From Caldilineaceae bacterium (GTDB lineage Bacteria; Chloroflexota; Anaerolineae; Caldilineales; Caldilineaceae): a DNA stretch of 64,000 nucleotides. Under the pieces are notes generated by a model. That model ran no database searches. It worked only from the letters and a program-made list of their open reading frames with translations, and was not told where the DNA came from. The stretch spans positions 1 to 64,000 of the forward strand of contig JAHBVH010000009.1 in the NCBI GenBank assembly GCA_019637645.1, written 5' to 3'. This document shows positions 37,845 through 46,618 of the stretch, piece after piece. A program made the translations under genes and the position numbers. The number at the start of each line of letters is the position of its first letter. Within the stretch, counting starts at the first letter, position 1.

Positions 37845-39218
37845 ATGACCAATCTACACACTGCGATCAACCACTACCATGAGCTCTGCAACACAGGAAC
37901 ACTGGCCCAACAAAGTTGGGAAGTGCTCTATCCTGGTTTGGCGGCGCGTGATCTGATCTTTGGGCAACGACCGCTTTGTACGGTGCTACGCCCCATGTTT
38001 CACACCGCAGCTAGCTATGGCTACCTGACCGAACGTACGGTGCTGACGTTGCAGGTTTTTCGCAAAGCGACCGCGGCGCTGCTGGCCGATGACAAGTTGC
38101 GAGCCCAACTCTTTTTAGATGAGACCGAGGAAGAATTGGTGCGCTTGCCCACCGGCTACACCACCAATATACCGACGGCGCGCCTGGACAGCTTCTTTAC
38201 CCGCCATCCCGATGGCAACTATACCCTGAATTTTATTGAATTTAACGGGGAAAGTCCGGCGGGTATGGCCTACAATGACGTGATGGCCGAGCTTTTTCTA
38301 GAACTACCGCTTATGCAGCGTTTCCAAGCGCGTTACGGGGTGCAATCGTTGGAAGCGCGTCCACACGCTGTCGCTGCCCTGCTGCGGATCTACTACCAAT
38401 GGCGCGGCAACCGCCATAAATTGCCGGACATTGCTATTGTCGATTTTCGCGGCGTCCCCACCACCACTGAATTTAAGCTCTTTGTCGAGTACTTTGCCCG
38501 TCATGGCATCACGGCGACCATTTGTGATCCCGACGAGATGGAGTTCCGCCAAGGGCAGATGTATGCCGCAGGTCGTCCGGTGGATTTTGTCTACAAACGG
38601 GTGTTGGGCAGTGAGTTGGTCCAAAAATATGGGCTGAATCATCCGATTATTGCGGCGGTACGGGCTGGCGCGATCTGTATGGCTAATCCCTTTGCCTGTA
38701 AATTGCTCCATAAGAAGGCCAGTTTTGCCGTGGTCTCGGACGAACGCAATGCCCATCTCTTTACTGCCGACGAGCTGGCCGCTGTCCGGCAGCACATCCC
38801 GTGGACGCGCCTGGTCGAAGAGCGAACGACGATGGGCCCTCAAGGCGAGCCGTTGGATTTGGTGCCTTGGATTAGCGCCAATAAAGATCAACTGGTGCTG
38901 AAACCCAATGATGAATATGGGGGGAAAGGCGTTCTCATCGGTTGGGAGACGGAACAAGCGATATGGGACACCGCTTTGCAGACCGCTTTGCGCGAACCTA
39001 GTATTGTCCAAGCGCGCGCCACGATTGCCTATGAAGATTTTCCGCGCATCGATGATCAGGGGCGCGTTGAGATCAGCCAACGCTTGGTGGATTGTGATCC
39101 CTTTCTCTTTCATGGCGATAGCGTGGGCGGCTGTTTAACGCGCTTGAGCACGGTCACGCTGCTCAATGTGACTGCTGGTGGTGGCTCCGTGGTGCCCGCG
39201 TTTTTGTTGAGAGAATAA
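37845..39218 (+). CDS. Circularly permuted ATP-grasp-like protein
   Basis: This 457-residue soluble protein resembles the circularly permuted ATP-grasp group. Visible pieces are [24 protein letters not shown] (residues about 125-150), [36 protein letters not shown], then [18 protein letters not shown], the glycine-rich ATP-binding loop, near residue 350. Such proteins ligate an amine to a carboxylate in an ATP-dependent way, as in glutathionylspermidine synthase or peptide ligases. No alpha-E or transglutaminase partner gene sits nearby, so the substrate is unknown. No convincing ribosome-binding site precedes the ATG. Confidence 0.75.
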   Translation: MTNLHTAINHYHELCNTGTLAQQSWEVLYPGLAARDLIFGQRPLCTVLRPMFHTAASYGYLTERTVLTLQVFRKATAALLADDKLRAQLFLDETEEELVRLPTGYTTNIPTARLDSFFTRHPDGNYTLNFIEFNGESPAGMAYNDVMAELFLELPLMQRFQARYGVQSLEARPHAVAALLRIYYQWRGNRHKLPDIAIVDFRGVPTTTEFKLFVEYFARHGITATICDPDEMEFRQGQMYAAGRPVDFVYKRVLGSELVQKYGLNHPIIAAVRAGAICMANPFACKLLHKKASFAVVSDERNAHLFTADELAAVRQHIPWTRLVEERTTMGPQGEPLDLVPWISANKDQLVLKPNDEYGGKGVLIGWETEQAIWDTALQTALREPSIVQARATIAYEDFPRIDDQGRVEISQRLVDCDPFLFHGDSVGGCLTRLSTVTLLNVTAGGGSVVPAFLLRE

Positions 39219-39329
39219 GCTGGTATTGCGCGCCGCGACTAGCAGTGGCTGTCGCTCGTATCGGTCGAAAAATGTCGTGAGGACGGCTCACTTTTTGCCC
39301 AAATGACCTTTGTTGATTTAGGAAATGCT

Positions 39330-41216
39330 ATGTGTCCTCTGTGGCGAACCCCTCTGTGGCGAATCTCTCTGTGGCGAATCTCTCTGTGGCGAACCCCTCT
39401 GTGGCGAACCCCGCTTTGTCTGCTCCTTGGGCTGTTATTATGGAGTAGTGGCTGTCGTGCTACAACCCCAACCCCGCTGCCATCCCCTTCACCGACGGCC
39501 ACGCTTAGTGCAACCGCGACCGCTGCCGTCCGCACCCTGCGCGCACCTACTGTCGTCACGCCGACGCCAGCAGCAGGCGAATTAGCCGAGCGTACGGCTG
39601 CGACTTTGCCGGTCTGGCAGCAATATCAAGCACGCGTTACCGACGCCATGCAGCAGGCGATCCCGGTGTTGCGCTTGGAAGAGGGTATGAGCGATGAGCA
39701 AAGCTTGGCCCAAGCGATCGCCCTCCGCGATCCGCGTGTTCAGCGCGATCTGTGGGGGGCTGAAACCGGCGTGCCACTGCGCAATGAGATCTTTGGTGTC
39801 TATCCAGTACGCCCGACCGATCTGACACCCGCGACGGCGAGTTGCGCCTCTTCTAGCTGTTATCGCGTTGAACTGTTTAACTTTGCCTATAACCTGACCA
39901 TCTTGGCCTTCGTCGATCTGCAACAGCAACAGGTTCTTGAGGTGTTGCGCAGCACCGAAAGCCAGCCCGATATTCCACCGGCCTTGACCCAGTTGGCCGT
40001 AGAAATCGCCATCAACGCCCCCGCAGTGATCGACGCGTTGGGCGGGCAACCAGAAGCGGCCGCGGCGCTGATGGCTAGCACCAAAACCGCGCTTAGCCAA
40101 ACGCGCTGTGAACGGTCACGTCATCTGTGCGTCGCCCCCACCTTTGTGAGCGGTGAGCGCGCTCTGTGGGCCATTGTGGATTTGACCGATGGGGTGCTGG
40201 TCGGCATTCGTTGGACGGAGGTGGGCAATGTGGCGGCTCCCGTCATTTCCGAAAAGCAGCTTCAGGATGAAGTGGTCACACGCCAATTTTGCGATACGGT
40301 CAACACGCTGACGCGGGATGGCTGGTCCTTTGACTATCTCATCACCACATCGGACGGACTCCGGCTAGACCGCGTCCACTTTAATAACAAACCGCGTTTT
40401 GACAGCGTCTCGGTCGTCGATTGGCATGTGAGCTATTCAACGCGAGAAGGGTTTGGCTATAGCGACGCCATCGGTTGCCCGACCTTTAGCCAAGCCGCGG
40501 TGGTGGCCTTTAATGGGCCTATGGTAGAAGAGATTACCCAGGCGGATGAAGTGGTGGGCTTTGCCCTGGTACAAGATTTCCGCAGCGACCTATGGCCATT
40601 GCCCTGTAACTATCATTACCAGAATCGCTATGAATTTTACAAGGATGGTCGCTTTCGTCCCGTGATGATCAACCTAGGACGTGGCTGTGGCAACGATGGC
40701 TGGTATCGACCGGTGTTGCGTATTGCTTTTAGTGGTGATTTGACCTTTTCTGGTTGGACTGGTGATAGCTGGCAAGCGTGGACAACGGAACATTGGCAAG
40801 GGCCGAGCAACCTAGTCGATCCTAATGGGCATGATTTTCGGGTCACTGACGCGGCTGGCACCGGTTTTTACATTGCGGCCGGGCGCGGTCAATTTGATGA
40901 CGGTGGCCGGGGTGATAATCCCTATAGCTATGTAACGCGGCGCCACGTGGATCGTAATGAGGGGGATGTCGATCTGATCACCATCGGCTCCTGCTGTGAG
41001 ATCCATCATGAACAGGGGCCAGAAAAGTTTATCGACAGCCCCCCCGAAGCGATTGCCGCGACCGAAATTGTCTTTTGGTATGTGGCGCAAATGAAAAATG
41101 ATGATCAAGCTGGGCAACAATATTGCTGGGCTGAAAGCATTATCCAAGACGGGGTCTATGTGCCCGAAGTTTACCCTTGCGCGGCTGGCCCCCTGTTTAC
41201 CCCCGTAACAGAATAG
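39330..41216 (+). CDS. Lipoprotein with copper-amine-oxidase-like motif and repeat-built signal peptide
   Basis: This is about 628 residues from the ATG at 39330, chosen because TTAGGA lies 6 nt upstream. The n-region of the signal peptide is made of 15-bp tandem repeats coding PLWRT/SLWRI units, so it is rich in Trp and Arg. A hydrophobic core (LCLLLGLLLW) and SSGC lipobox-like site follow. A low-complexity TPTPLPSPSPTAT linker comes next. The mature protein carries VDWHVSY, GYSDAIGCPTFSQA and CNYHYQNRYEFYKDG. The last recalls the N-Y-[DE]-Y topaquinone motif of copper amine oxidases, with His in the acidic position (weak inference). It is followed 2 bp later by a membrane-anchored propeller gene, and the two likely work together at the cell surface. 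Confidence 0.7.
   Translation: MCPLWRTPLWRISLWRISLWRTPLWRTPLCLLLGLLLWSSGCRATTPTPLPSPSPTATLSATATAAVRTLRAPTVVTPTPAAGELAERTAATLPVWQQYQARVTDAMQQAIPVLRLEEGMSDEQSLAQAIALRDPRVQRDLWGAETGVPLRNEIFGVYPVRPTDLTPATASCASSSCYRVELFNFAYNLTILAFVDLQQQQVLEVLRSTESQPDIPPALTQLAVEIAINAPAVIDALGGQPEAAAALMASTKTALSQTRCERSRHLCVAPTFVSGERALWAIVDLTDGVLVGIRWTEVGNVAAPVISEKQLQDEVVTRQFCDTVNTLTRDGWSFDYLITTSDGLRLDRVHFNNKPRFDSVSVVDWHVSYSTREGFGYSDAIGCPTFSQAAVVAFNGPMVEEITQADEVVGFALVQDFRSDLWPLPCNYHYQNRYEFYKDGRFRPVMINLGRGCGNDGWYRPVLRIAFSGDLTFSGWTGDSWQAWTTEHWQGPSNLVDPNGHDFRVTDAAGTGFYIAAGRGQFDDGGRGDNPYSYVTRRHVDRNEGDVDLITIGSCCEIHHEQGPEKFIDSPPEAIAATEIVFWYVAQMKNDDQAGQQYCWAESIIQDGVYVPEVYPCAAGPLFTPVTE
39336..39410 (+). repeat. 15-bp tandem repeat in a signal-peptide region
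   Basis: Five 15-bp units of the type CCTCTGTGGCGAACC code for PLWRT, PLWRI, SLWRI, SLWRT and PLWRT, beginning two codons after the start. Confidence 0.9.
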
Positions 41217-41218
41217 AG

Positions 41219-42424
41219 ATGAAACCAATGGCAAAACGCAAACCATCCCCCAAAACACAACCCGCCGCCAAGCCTTCACCGCCATCATCACCGGCACCAG
41301 CGTTGCCCCCTGTGGTGGCTAGCACCCAATGGGGCTGGATGATCGGTGGCTTGATCGCTGCCATCGTCCTAATGGCTGGGGTCATCTGGGGCTTGCAGCA
41401 ATGGACGCCTCCTTCTGGCAATGCCGTCGCACAACTTCTCAGCGCAACACCAACCGTCGTGCCAACGCCGACGACACACACCCGGCCAGCGACCGCACCG
41501 CCAGGGCTGGTTGACTATTGTAAGCGCTCACCCCAATTTCGGGATACCGAAGGGTTTAGTACGCGCGCTGTGTTAAGTACGGCGGAGCGCGGTGTGATGG
41601 GAGCCCGCATGATCGACTTGGATCCAACTGGCCAAGTCATCAATCAATACCAACATCCCTCGTGGGATGACGCGGGCTACCTCGGCCATGTGTTGCTCGA
41701 CCGGATGGGGAATGTCTATACCTTCCCCGCACCCTATGTCAGCTTGCTGGATAATCCGCCGGAACTCCAAAACATTGTCTATCGGATTGACAGCTTCACC
41801 GCGGCGATGACGCGCTTCTATACCTTGACTGCGCCAGCACCCCCCACCAGTGAAAATCCCTTTGGGCTCATGGGGCTCGCGTATGACTGTGATACCGAGA
41901 GTCTCTATGCCGCTTCGGTCGCGGGCTCGACGCGTGCCGAAACCGTTGGCGAGATTGTGCGGATCGATCTGGCTAGCCGCGAGGTGCGCTTTCGCTATGA
42001 AGGGGTTGATGCCTTTGGTCTGGGTATCTATATTACCCCTCCGTTTAGTGGGACAGTGAGCAGTGGGACAATAAGCAGTGGGACAGTGGCGGTGGGGGTG
42101 ACAACACCCGTCAGCACGGTGGTCTCAAGTGGGGCTGTGAATGGTGGCAAACGCCTCTACTATGGGTTGGCGCGCAGCTCAGAAATCTATTCGATTGGGA
42201 TAGATGAAAAGGGTGATCTGCTCGATGATGTCCGCCAGGAAATTACCTTGCCCGATCCGACGCTCAAAGCGCGCCGCATCGTCTTTGCCCAGGATGGGAC
42301 GATGGAAGTGCGGAGTCGCCCTTTTGAGTTTACCCTGATTGTGACGAGTGAACGGCCCGAGGTCCTGTTTTACTATCGCTTCGATCCAGCAACAAACCGC
42401 TGGCAATTGAGCACGGCTAACTAG
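41219..42424 (+). CDS. Membrane-anchored beta-propeller-like protein
   Basis: This is a 401-residue protein whose start lies 2 bp after the previous stop; an alternative ATG is at 41228. The N-terminus is basic and proline-rich, followed by one transmembrane helix (WMIGGLIAAIVLMAGVIWGL, residues about 40-60) and a Thr/Pro linker. The exported part has repeated blade-like strands (VYTFPAPYVSLLD, LMGLAYDCDTESLYAAS, GEIVRIDLASREV, LYYGLARSSEIYSIGIDEKGDL, RIVFAQDGTMEV) as in six-bladed NHL/SMP-30-type propellers. No catalytic motif is clear. A 15-bp repeat (42047-42091) inserts SGTVS/SGTIS/SGTVA into one blade loop. Tight coupling to the lipoprotein gene suggests a shared surface complex. Confidence 0.75.
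   Translation: MKPMAKRKPSPKTQPAAKPSPPSSPAPALPPVVASTQWGWMIGGLIAAIVLMAGVIWGLQQWTPPSGNAVAQLLSATPTVVPTPTTHTRPATAPPGLVDYCKRSPQFRDTEGFSTRAVLSTAERGVMGARMIDLDPTGQVINQYQHPSWDDAGYLGHVLLDRMGNVYTFPAPYVSLLDNPPELQNIVYRIDSFTAAMTRFYTLTAPAPPTSENPFGLMGLAYDCDTESLYAASVAGSTRAETVGEIVRIDLASREVRFRYEGVDAFGLGIYITPPFSGTVSSGTISSGTVAVGVTTPVSTVVSSGAVNGGKRLYYGLARSSEIYSIGIDEKGDLLDDVRQEITLPDPTLKARRIVFAQDGTMEVRSRPFEFTLIVTSERPEVLFYYRFDPATNRWQLSTAN
42047..42091 (+). repeat. 15-bp tandem repeat in the propeller gene
   Basis: Three units of AGTGGGACARTRAGC type code SGTVS, SGTIS and SGTVA in frame. Confidence 0.8.
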
Positions 42425-42439
42425 CCGGGTTGAAACCCG

Positions 42440-42470
42440 CGGCTGACAGCGAAAAGCTGCCTCAGCCGCT
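42440..42470 (+). terminator. Hairpin after the propeller gene
   Basis: GCGGCTGA pairs with TCAGCCGC around an inner AGC-GAAA-GCT tetraloop hairpin, just past the stop codon. A second imperfect stem followed by a T-rich stretch lies at about 42508-42538. Confidence 0.5.
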
Positions 42471-42573
42471 AGTCCGTATAAGGCAACTCAAAAAGTATCA
42501 CCGTCAGCCGGGCTTAGGCCTGGCTTTCTTTTGTAAAATTTTATCGCTTGTTTGTCACGAAAGAGCAACATGC

Positions 42574-43860
42574 ATGACAGAGGTAACGATCGAGTCTGTA
42601 CCCGCTGCAGCGGCAGACGCCAATGCACGCTGGAATTTTTCCGTTAATTTGTGGGATGTGATCTTTATTATGTTTGGGATCAGCCTAGTCTCGCGCGAGA
42701 CGGTGATGCCCGTATTAGTGACGCACCTAACCGATTCTAAGTTGGCGATTGGCTTGATTCCGGCCATTTATAGCCTGGGGTCTAGTTTACCGCAATTATT
42801 GATTGCCAACTTTTCGGAACGGTTGCGCTACAAGAAACCCTTTGTCATGTGGGTGGGGGGGGCAGGCGAGCGCGGGGGCTATTTATTGATCGCGCTGGTG
42901 ATCTGGCTTTTTGCCGATACCGCGCCGACATTGGCCTTGACCCTCTTTTTTGTTTTTCTGGCCACATCTGCTTTCTCCACCGGCATTGGTACACCCCCTT
43001 GGTATGACATGATCGCCAAAGTCATTCCTACCCACCGCCGCGGTCTTTGGTCCGGGGCTGGGCACGGGCTCGGCGCGTTGATGGGCGTTGCCGGTGCCTA
43101 TTTTGTTGGTTATATTTTGGGTGGGTTTCCCTATCCCCAAAGCTTTGTGATTCTCTTTCTCACTGGCTTTGCGATCATGATGGTTTCGTGGATTGGTTTG
43201 GCGCTAAACCGGGAACCGCCCAGCACAACGGTCAAGGCGCGGGTGCCGATGGTTTCCTATTTGCAGCAGTTGCCAGCGTTGCTGCGCCGGGATCATAACT
43301 ATGCTCGCTTTCTCATGAGCCGAACAGTCGCTGTGCTAGGCACCATGGCTAGTGGCTTTTACATGGTCTATGGGATTGAGCGCTTTCAGGTGGCTGGTAC
43401 AACCATCGGTTGGCTCACCGCCATTTTGGTCGCCAGCCAAGCCCTGCTGGGTGTGATCTGGGGGATAGTGGCTGATCGTTGGGGGCATAAAGTGGTTTTG
43501 GCGAGCGCTGCGCTGCTGCTGATGGCCGCGGCCATGACTGCTTGGTTTGCCACTGGTGCTCCTTGGTTGACCGCTATCTTTTTCCTCTTGGGCGCGGCCA
43601 TTTCGGCGGAATTAACCTCGAGCTTGAATATCACGCTTGAATTTTGTACACCGGCCGATCGGCCAACCTATATTGGCCTAACCAACACCCTCTTGGCCCC
43701 GACTTTGGCCTTGGCCCCACTCCTCGGTGGCTGGCTAGCCACATGGACCGGCGGCTACCATATTCTCTTTCTCACAACGGCCATTTGTGCCGCTGCCGGT
43801 GCCCTCTTGCTGCTCTTCTGGGTGCGTGAGCCGCGCTACGTTGGCCCAGTGCGCCAATAA
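42574..43860 (+). CDS. MFS transporter
   Basis: This 428-residue integral membrane protein has about 12 hydrophobic segments. The start at 42574 has AAGAG 8-9 nt upstream; the frame is open further 5' but gives a non-homologous leader. It has the opening helix of the superfamily (NLWDVIFIMFGISLVSRETVMPVL) and an MFS motif-A-like loop between helices 8 and 9 (GVIWGIVADRWGHKVVL). The substrate is unknown. The protein shows two symmetrical halves separated near residue 215 by a short charged loop. It has no co-transcribed neighbour. Confidence 0.85.
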   Translation: MTEVTIESVPAAAADANARWNFSVNLWDVIFIMFGISLVSRETVMPVLVTHLTDSKLAIGLIPAIYSLGSSLPQLLIANFSERLRYKKPFVMWVGGAGERGGYLLIALVIWLFADTAPTLALTLFFVFLATSAFSTGIGTPPWYDMIAKVIPTHRRGLWSGAGHGLGALMGVAGAYFVGYILGGFPYPQSFVILFLTGFAIMMVSWIGLALNREPPSTTVKARVPMVSYLQQLPALLRRDHNYARFLMSRTVAVLGTMASGFYMVYGIERFQVAGTTIGWLTAILVASQALLGVIWGIVADRWGHKVVLASAALLLMAAAMTAWFATGAPWLTAIFFLLGAAISAELTSSLNITLEFCTPADRPTYIGLTNTLLAPTLALAPLLGGWLATWTGGYHILFLTTAICAAAGALLLLFWVREPRYVGPVRQ

Positions 43861-43947
43861 TCATGAACGGCATTGGTTGTATGATACAATACCATTATTC
43901 TTCATTCGTATCCCTGACTGATGAACGCTTATCTCATAATCATGCTC

Positions 43948-43980
43948 CAATGAGCAACGATGAATAATCATTGCTCATTG
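43948..43980. terminator. 10-bp hairpin after the MFS gene
   Basis: CAATGAGCAA (43948-43957) pairs perfectly with TTGCTCATTG (43971-43980). Further direct copies of GCTCATTG follow. Confidence 0.45.
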
Positions 43981-44015
43981 CTCATTGACCAATGACTAAC
44001 AATTGAGAGGTATCT

Positions 44016-45038
44016 ATGAAAGCCTTAGTATGGGAAGGCCCGCGCCAAATGAATGTGCGTGAGGTTGCCAAGCCAGAGCCAGCCGCCGATGAAGTCTTGA
44101 TCCAGGTTGCCTTTTCGGGCATCTGTGGTTCCGAGTTAGGCGGCTACTTGGGCCATAACTCGTTGCGCGTGCCGCCGCTGATCATGGGCCATGAATTTTC
44201 TGGCGAAATTGTGGCGCTCGGTGAACAAGCCCAAGCCGCCAAGCCTGGGCTGGCCATCGGCCAAAAGGTCACCGTCAACCCATTGATCAGCCCGCCTTGG
44301 TCCAAGGCCGCGCTGAAAGGGCGGCATAACCTAACCCTGCCGCGCAACATCCTGGGGATTCACCGACCGGGCAGCTATGCCGAATATGTAACGGCCCCGG
44401 CGGTCAACGTCTACCCACTGCCAGCAGGGATGAGCCTCGAACACGCGGCACTGGCCGAGCCGCTGGCCTGCGCCCTGCGGGCTGCCAAACTCTCTGGCTG
44501 TACGGCTACTGATCGGGTGCTCATCACTGGGTTAGGCCCCATTGGTTTATTGACCCTGCAATGTGTCAAGGCCATGGGCGTACAGACGATTTTTGCCACC
44601 GACACCGATCCCGATCGCATTGCGATTGGGAAACATTTTGGGGTGCAGATCTTTAACCCGCGGGAAGATCAGGTGGTCAAGCTGATCAAGGAGGCCACCA
44701 ATGGCGAAGGCGTGGACATGGCGATTGACGCCGTGGGCGCAACTGCCACGCGGCGGGAATGTCTCGAAGCGGTGATCCCCGGTGGCAAGGTGATCTTCAC
44801 GGGGCTACATGACGAAGAGAGCAACATTCAAGCCAATCTCTTGATCCGCAGTGAACTCAATATTCAGGGCAGCTTCGCCTATACCCCGCTGGATTTTGAG
44901 CATGCCTTTGCGTGGTTAGCTGAAGGCCGCATTGAGATCGACCCGTGGCTCCAGAAGTCTCCGCTGGCCGAAGGGGGCGCTTGTTTCGAGCAATTGCTGG
45001 GTAAACCGGGGCCGGTTGCCAAGATTTTGCTGTATTAG
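44016..45038 (+). CDS. Zinc-type alcohol dehydrogenase (MDR) lacking structural-zinc cysteines
   Basis: This is a 340-residue medium-chain dehydrogenase/reductase. The catalytic zinc site is present: Cys in SGICGSELGG near residue 37, GHE in IMGHEFSGE, and a later Glu in LAEPLACAL. The NAD-binding motif is GLGPIGLLTLQ (residue about 172). The lobe that normally carries four structural-zinc cysteines (GxCxxCxxGxxxxC) instead reads VNPLISPPWSKAALKGRHNL and has none. The substrate is probably a polyol or sugar alcohol, judging from the sorbitol/threonine dehydrogenase-like layout (inference). GAGAGG lies 5 nt before the ATG. A strong hairpin follows the gene. Confidence 0.88.
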   Translation: MKALVWEGPRQMNVREVAKPEPAADEVLIQVAFSGICGSELGGYLGHNSLRVPPLIMGHEFSGEIVALGEQAQAAKPGLAIGQKVTVNPLISPPWSKAALKGRHNLTLPRNILGIHRPGSYAEYVTAPAVNVYPLPAGMSLEHAALAEPLACALRAAKLSGCTATDRVLITGLGPIGLLTLQCVKAMGVQTIFATDTDPDRIAIGKHFGVQIFNPREDQVVKLIKEATNGEGVDMAIDAVGATATRRECLEAVIPGGKVIFTGLHDEESNIQANLLIRSELNIQGSFAYTPLDFEHAFAWLAEGRIEIDPWLQKSPLAEGGACFEQLLGKPGPVAKILLY

Positions 45039-45111
45039 AACCTATCGCCGCGCTGCTGGTCAGCTCTCTGACCAGCCTCGAACTGCGTAACCCATAGCAG
45101 GCAATGTGTTG

Positions 45112-45157
45112 CCACGAAAAAGCCGCCATGCTGGAAAAGCTGGCGGCTTTTTCGTGG
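45112..45157 (+). terminator. 17-bp perfect hairpin terminator
   Basis: The arms at 45112-45128 and 45141-45157 are perfectly complementary, with an A-run in the left arm and a T-run in the right arm, so it could work in both directions. Confidence 0.8.
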
Positions 45158-45194
45158 CCTAGGAGAGGGGCCATCCTTGGTTCAATTTTGCCGT

Positions 45195-45223
45195 TTGAGT
45201 GTATGGCCGATTCGCTCTATAAT
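45195..45223 (+). promoter_or_regulatory. Promoter of the LLM oxidoreductase gene
   Basis: TTGAGT (45195-45200), a 17-bp spacer and TATAAT (45218-45223) lie about 85 bp before the start. Confidence 0.6.
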
Positions 45224-45307
45224 AACAAGATAATCCCACGGCTTTTTACAGGCACTAACTTTTCGCATTCAACAACAAATTCCCGTTTACAGGCAAAGGA
45301 GGAAGCG

Positions 45308-46201
45308 ATGGCTGTCTCGGTTGGATTAAATATTTGGTCTGGTTTGGTGGGGGACACCATACCCTATTTGGATGCTGTGGCGGCTCCCTTTGCCTCGCTT
45401 TGGTTTCCTGATCATGTCCAGTATGATAGCAAACCGGTGGCCGAGGGGTGGAGTTTGTTGTCCTTTGCCCTGGCACGCTACCCAGATAAAGTTTGTGGTC
45501 ATCAGGTGTTGTGTAACAGCTTTCGCAATCCGGCCCATCTGGCTAAGATGGTCGCGACTTGCCAGATTCTCTCTGGTGGCCGGGTGGTGTTAGGTATTGG
45601 CGCGGGCTGGAACGAAGAGGAATATCTCGCCTATGATTGGCCCTTTCCCAAGGTATCGGTGCGGGCCGGGCAACTTGCCGAAGCAATCCAGATCTGTCGG
45701 GCGATGTGGAGCCAAAGTCCGGCGAGCTTTCAGGGCAAGCACTACCAGATTGCCAATGCCTATTGCCACCCGCACCCCGATCCGCTACCACCGGTGATGG
45801 TAGGCGGAGCTGGCGAAAAGTTCATCTTGCGGGTGGTGGCGCAACATGCCGATTGGTGGAACTACATCTATCAGGATCAGGCAACCTATGCCCAAAAGCA
45901 AGACGTGTTGAAGGAACATTGCCGGGTGATTGGCCGCGATTATGAGACGATTGTGCAGGTAACCGCGTCGAATCTTTTGGTGGCAGAGACGGAGGCGGCT
46001 GTCAAAAAATTGGTCGAAGCTCCCCATGTCCGGCCTGTGGGTGGCAATGGCTTTGCCGGTACCCCAGCGCAAGTGACCGAGCGGCTCCTCACGGCAGTGG
46101 CGCAAGGGGCAAAGCAGATCAATGTGAGCTTTTCGGATACGCCACGGCTGGACAGCACCCAACTCTTTATCGAAGAGGTGCTGCCCCATTTGGCGAGGTA
46201 A
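45308..46201 (+). CDS. LLM-class flavin/F420-dependent oxidoreductase
   Basis: This is a 297-residue TIM-barrel oxidoreductase of the luciferase-like monooxygenase family. The start at 45308 has AAAGGAGG 5-8 nt upstream. Motifs include SLWFPDHVQ near residue 33, the GRVVLGIGAGWNEEEYLAYDWPFP region typical of the family, and PVMVGGAGEKFILRVVAQHADWWN near residue 165. The family uses F420 or FMN. The cofactor cannot be fixed from sequence, but the layout suggests the F420 subgroup. Substrate unknown. The gene is monocistronic, with its own promoter, and converges with a DUF983 gene. Confidence 0.88.
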   Translation: MAVSVGLNIWSGLVGDTIPYLDAVAAPFASLWFPDHVQYDSKPVAEGWSLLSFALARYPDKVCGHQVLCNSFRNPAHLAKMVATCQILSGGRVVLGIGAGWNEEEYLAYDWPFPKVSVRAGQLAEAIQICRAMWSQSPASFQGKHYQIANAYCHPHPDPLPPVMVGGAGEKFILRVVAQHADWWNYIYQDQATYAQKQDVLKEHCRVIGRDYETIVQVTASNLLVAETEAAVKKLVEAPHVRPVGGNGFAGTPAQVTERLLTAVAQGAKQINVSFSDTPRLDSTQLFIEEVLPHLAR

Positions 46202-46218
46202 GGTACTAGCCCTGTTGG

Positions 46219-46590
46219 CTATTGTGGTTTTGCTGGCAGGGCAGTTGTATCTTCTGCGGAGCGTGGATCTAACACCTGATCAAGATGCATCCAAAGCACG
46301 CGTGAATAGCGAAAGATCAGCGGCCAAATGAGGATGGTTTCGAGGATAATCGCTACCGAAAAGAAGGGGATGCTGGCATTGATCCAAAACAGGTAGAAGG
46401 CCGAGGGGATGAGAAGCAGAAACCCTGCGGTGTAGCCAATAAACATGGAATTGAGGAAGTAGCCATGTTCGCGCTCATAGAGCACGCCACAGTGGGGACA
46501 GTTTTTGTGCATGGCAAGGAGCGAATAGAAGACCGGCCCTTGTAGACAGACGGGGCACCGTTGGGCGAGAATGGCAAAAAATCGTTTCAT
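46219..46590 (-). CDS. DUF983 family membrane protein
   Basis: This is about 123 residues from the ATG at 46590; a GTG four codons upstream (46602) is also possible. It has an N-terminal zinc-ribbon (RCPVCLQGPVFYS, then NCPHCGVLYEREHGYFLNSMF) followed by two transmembrane helices (FIGYTAGFLLLIPSAFYLFW and FFSVAIILETILIWPLIF). This is the DUF983 pattern. Its function is not known, although some members sit near cytochrome oxidase genes; none is here. It converges with the LLM gene and lies 28 bp after the prolyl oligopeptidase start side on the same strand. Confidence 0.85.
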   Translation of the reverse strand: MKRFFAILAQRCPVCLQGPVFYSLLAMHKNCPHCGVLYEREHGYFLNSMFIGYTAGFLLLIPSAFYLFWINASIPFFSVAIILETILIWPLIFRYSRVLWMHLDQVLDPRSAEDTTALPAKPQ

Positions 46591-46618
46591 GGGTTTCTTC
46601 ACTTTGCTAACAGCAATG

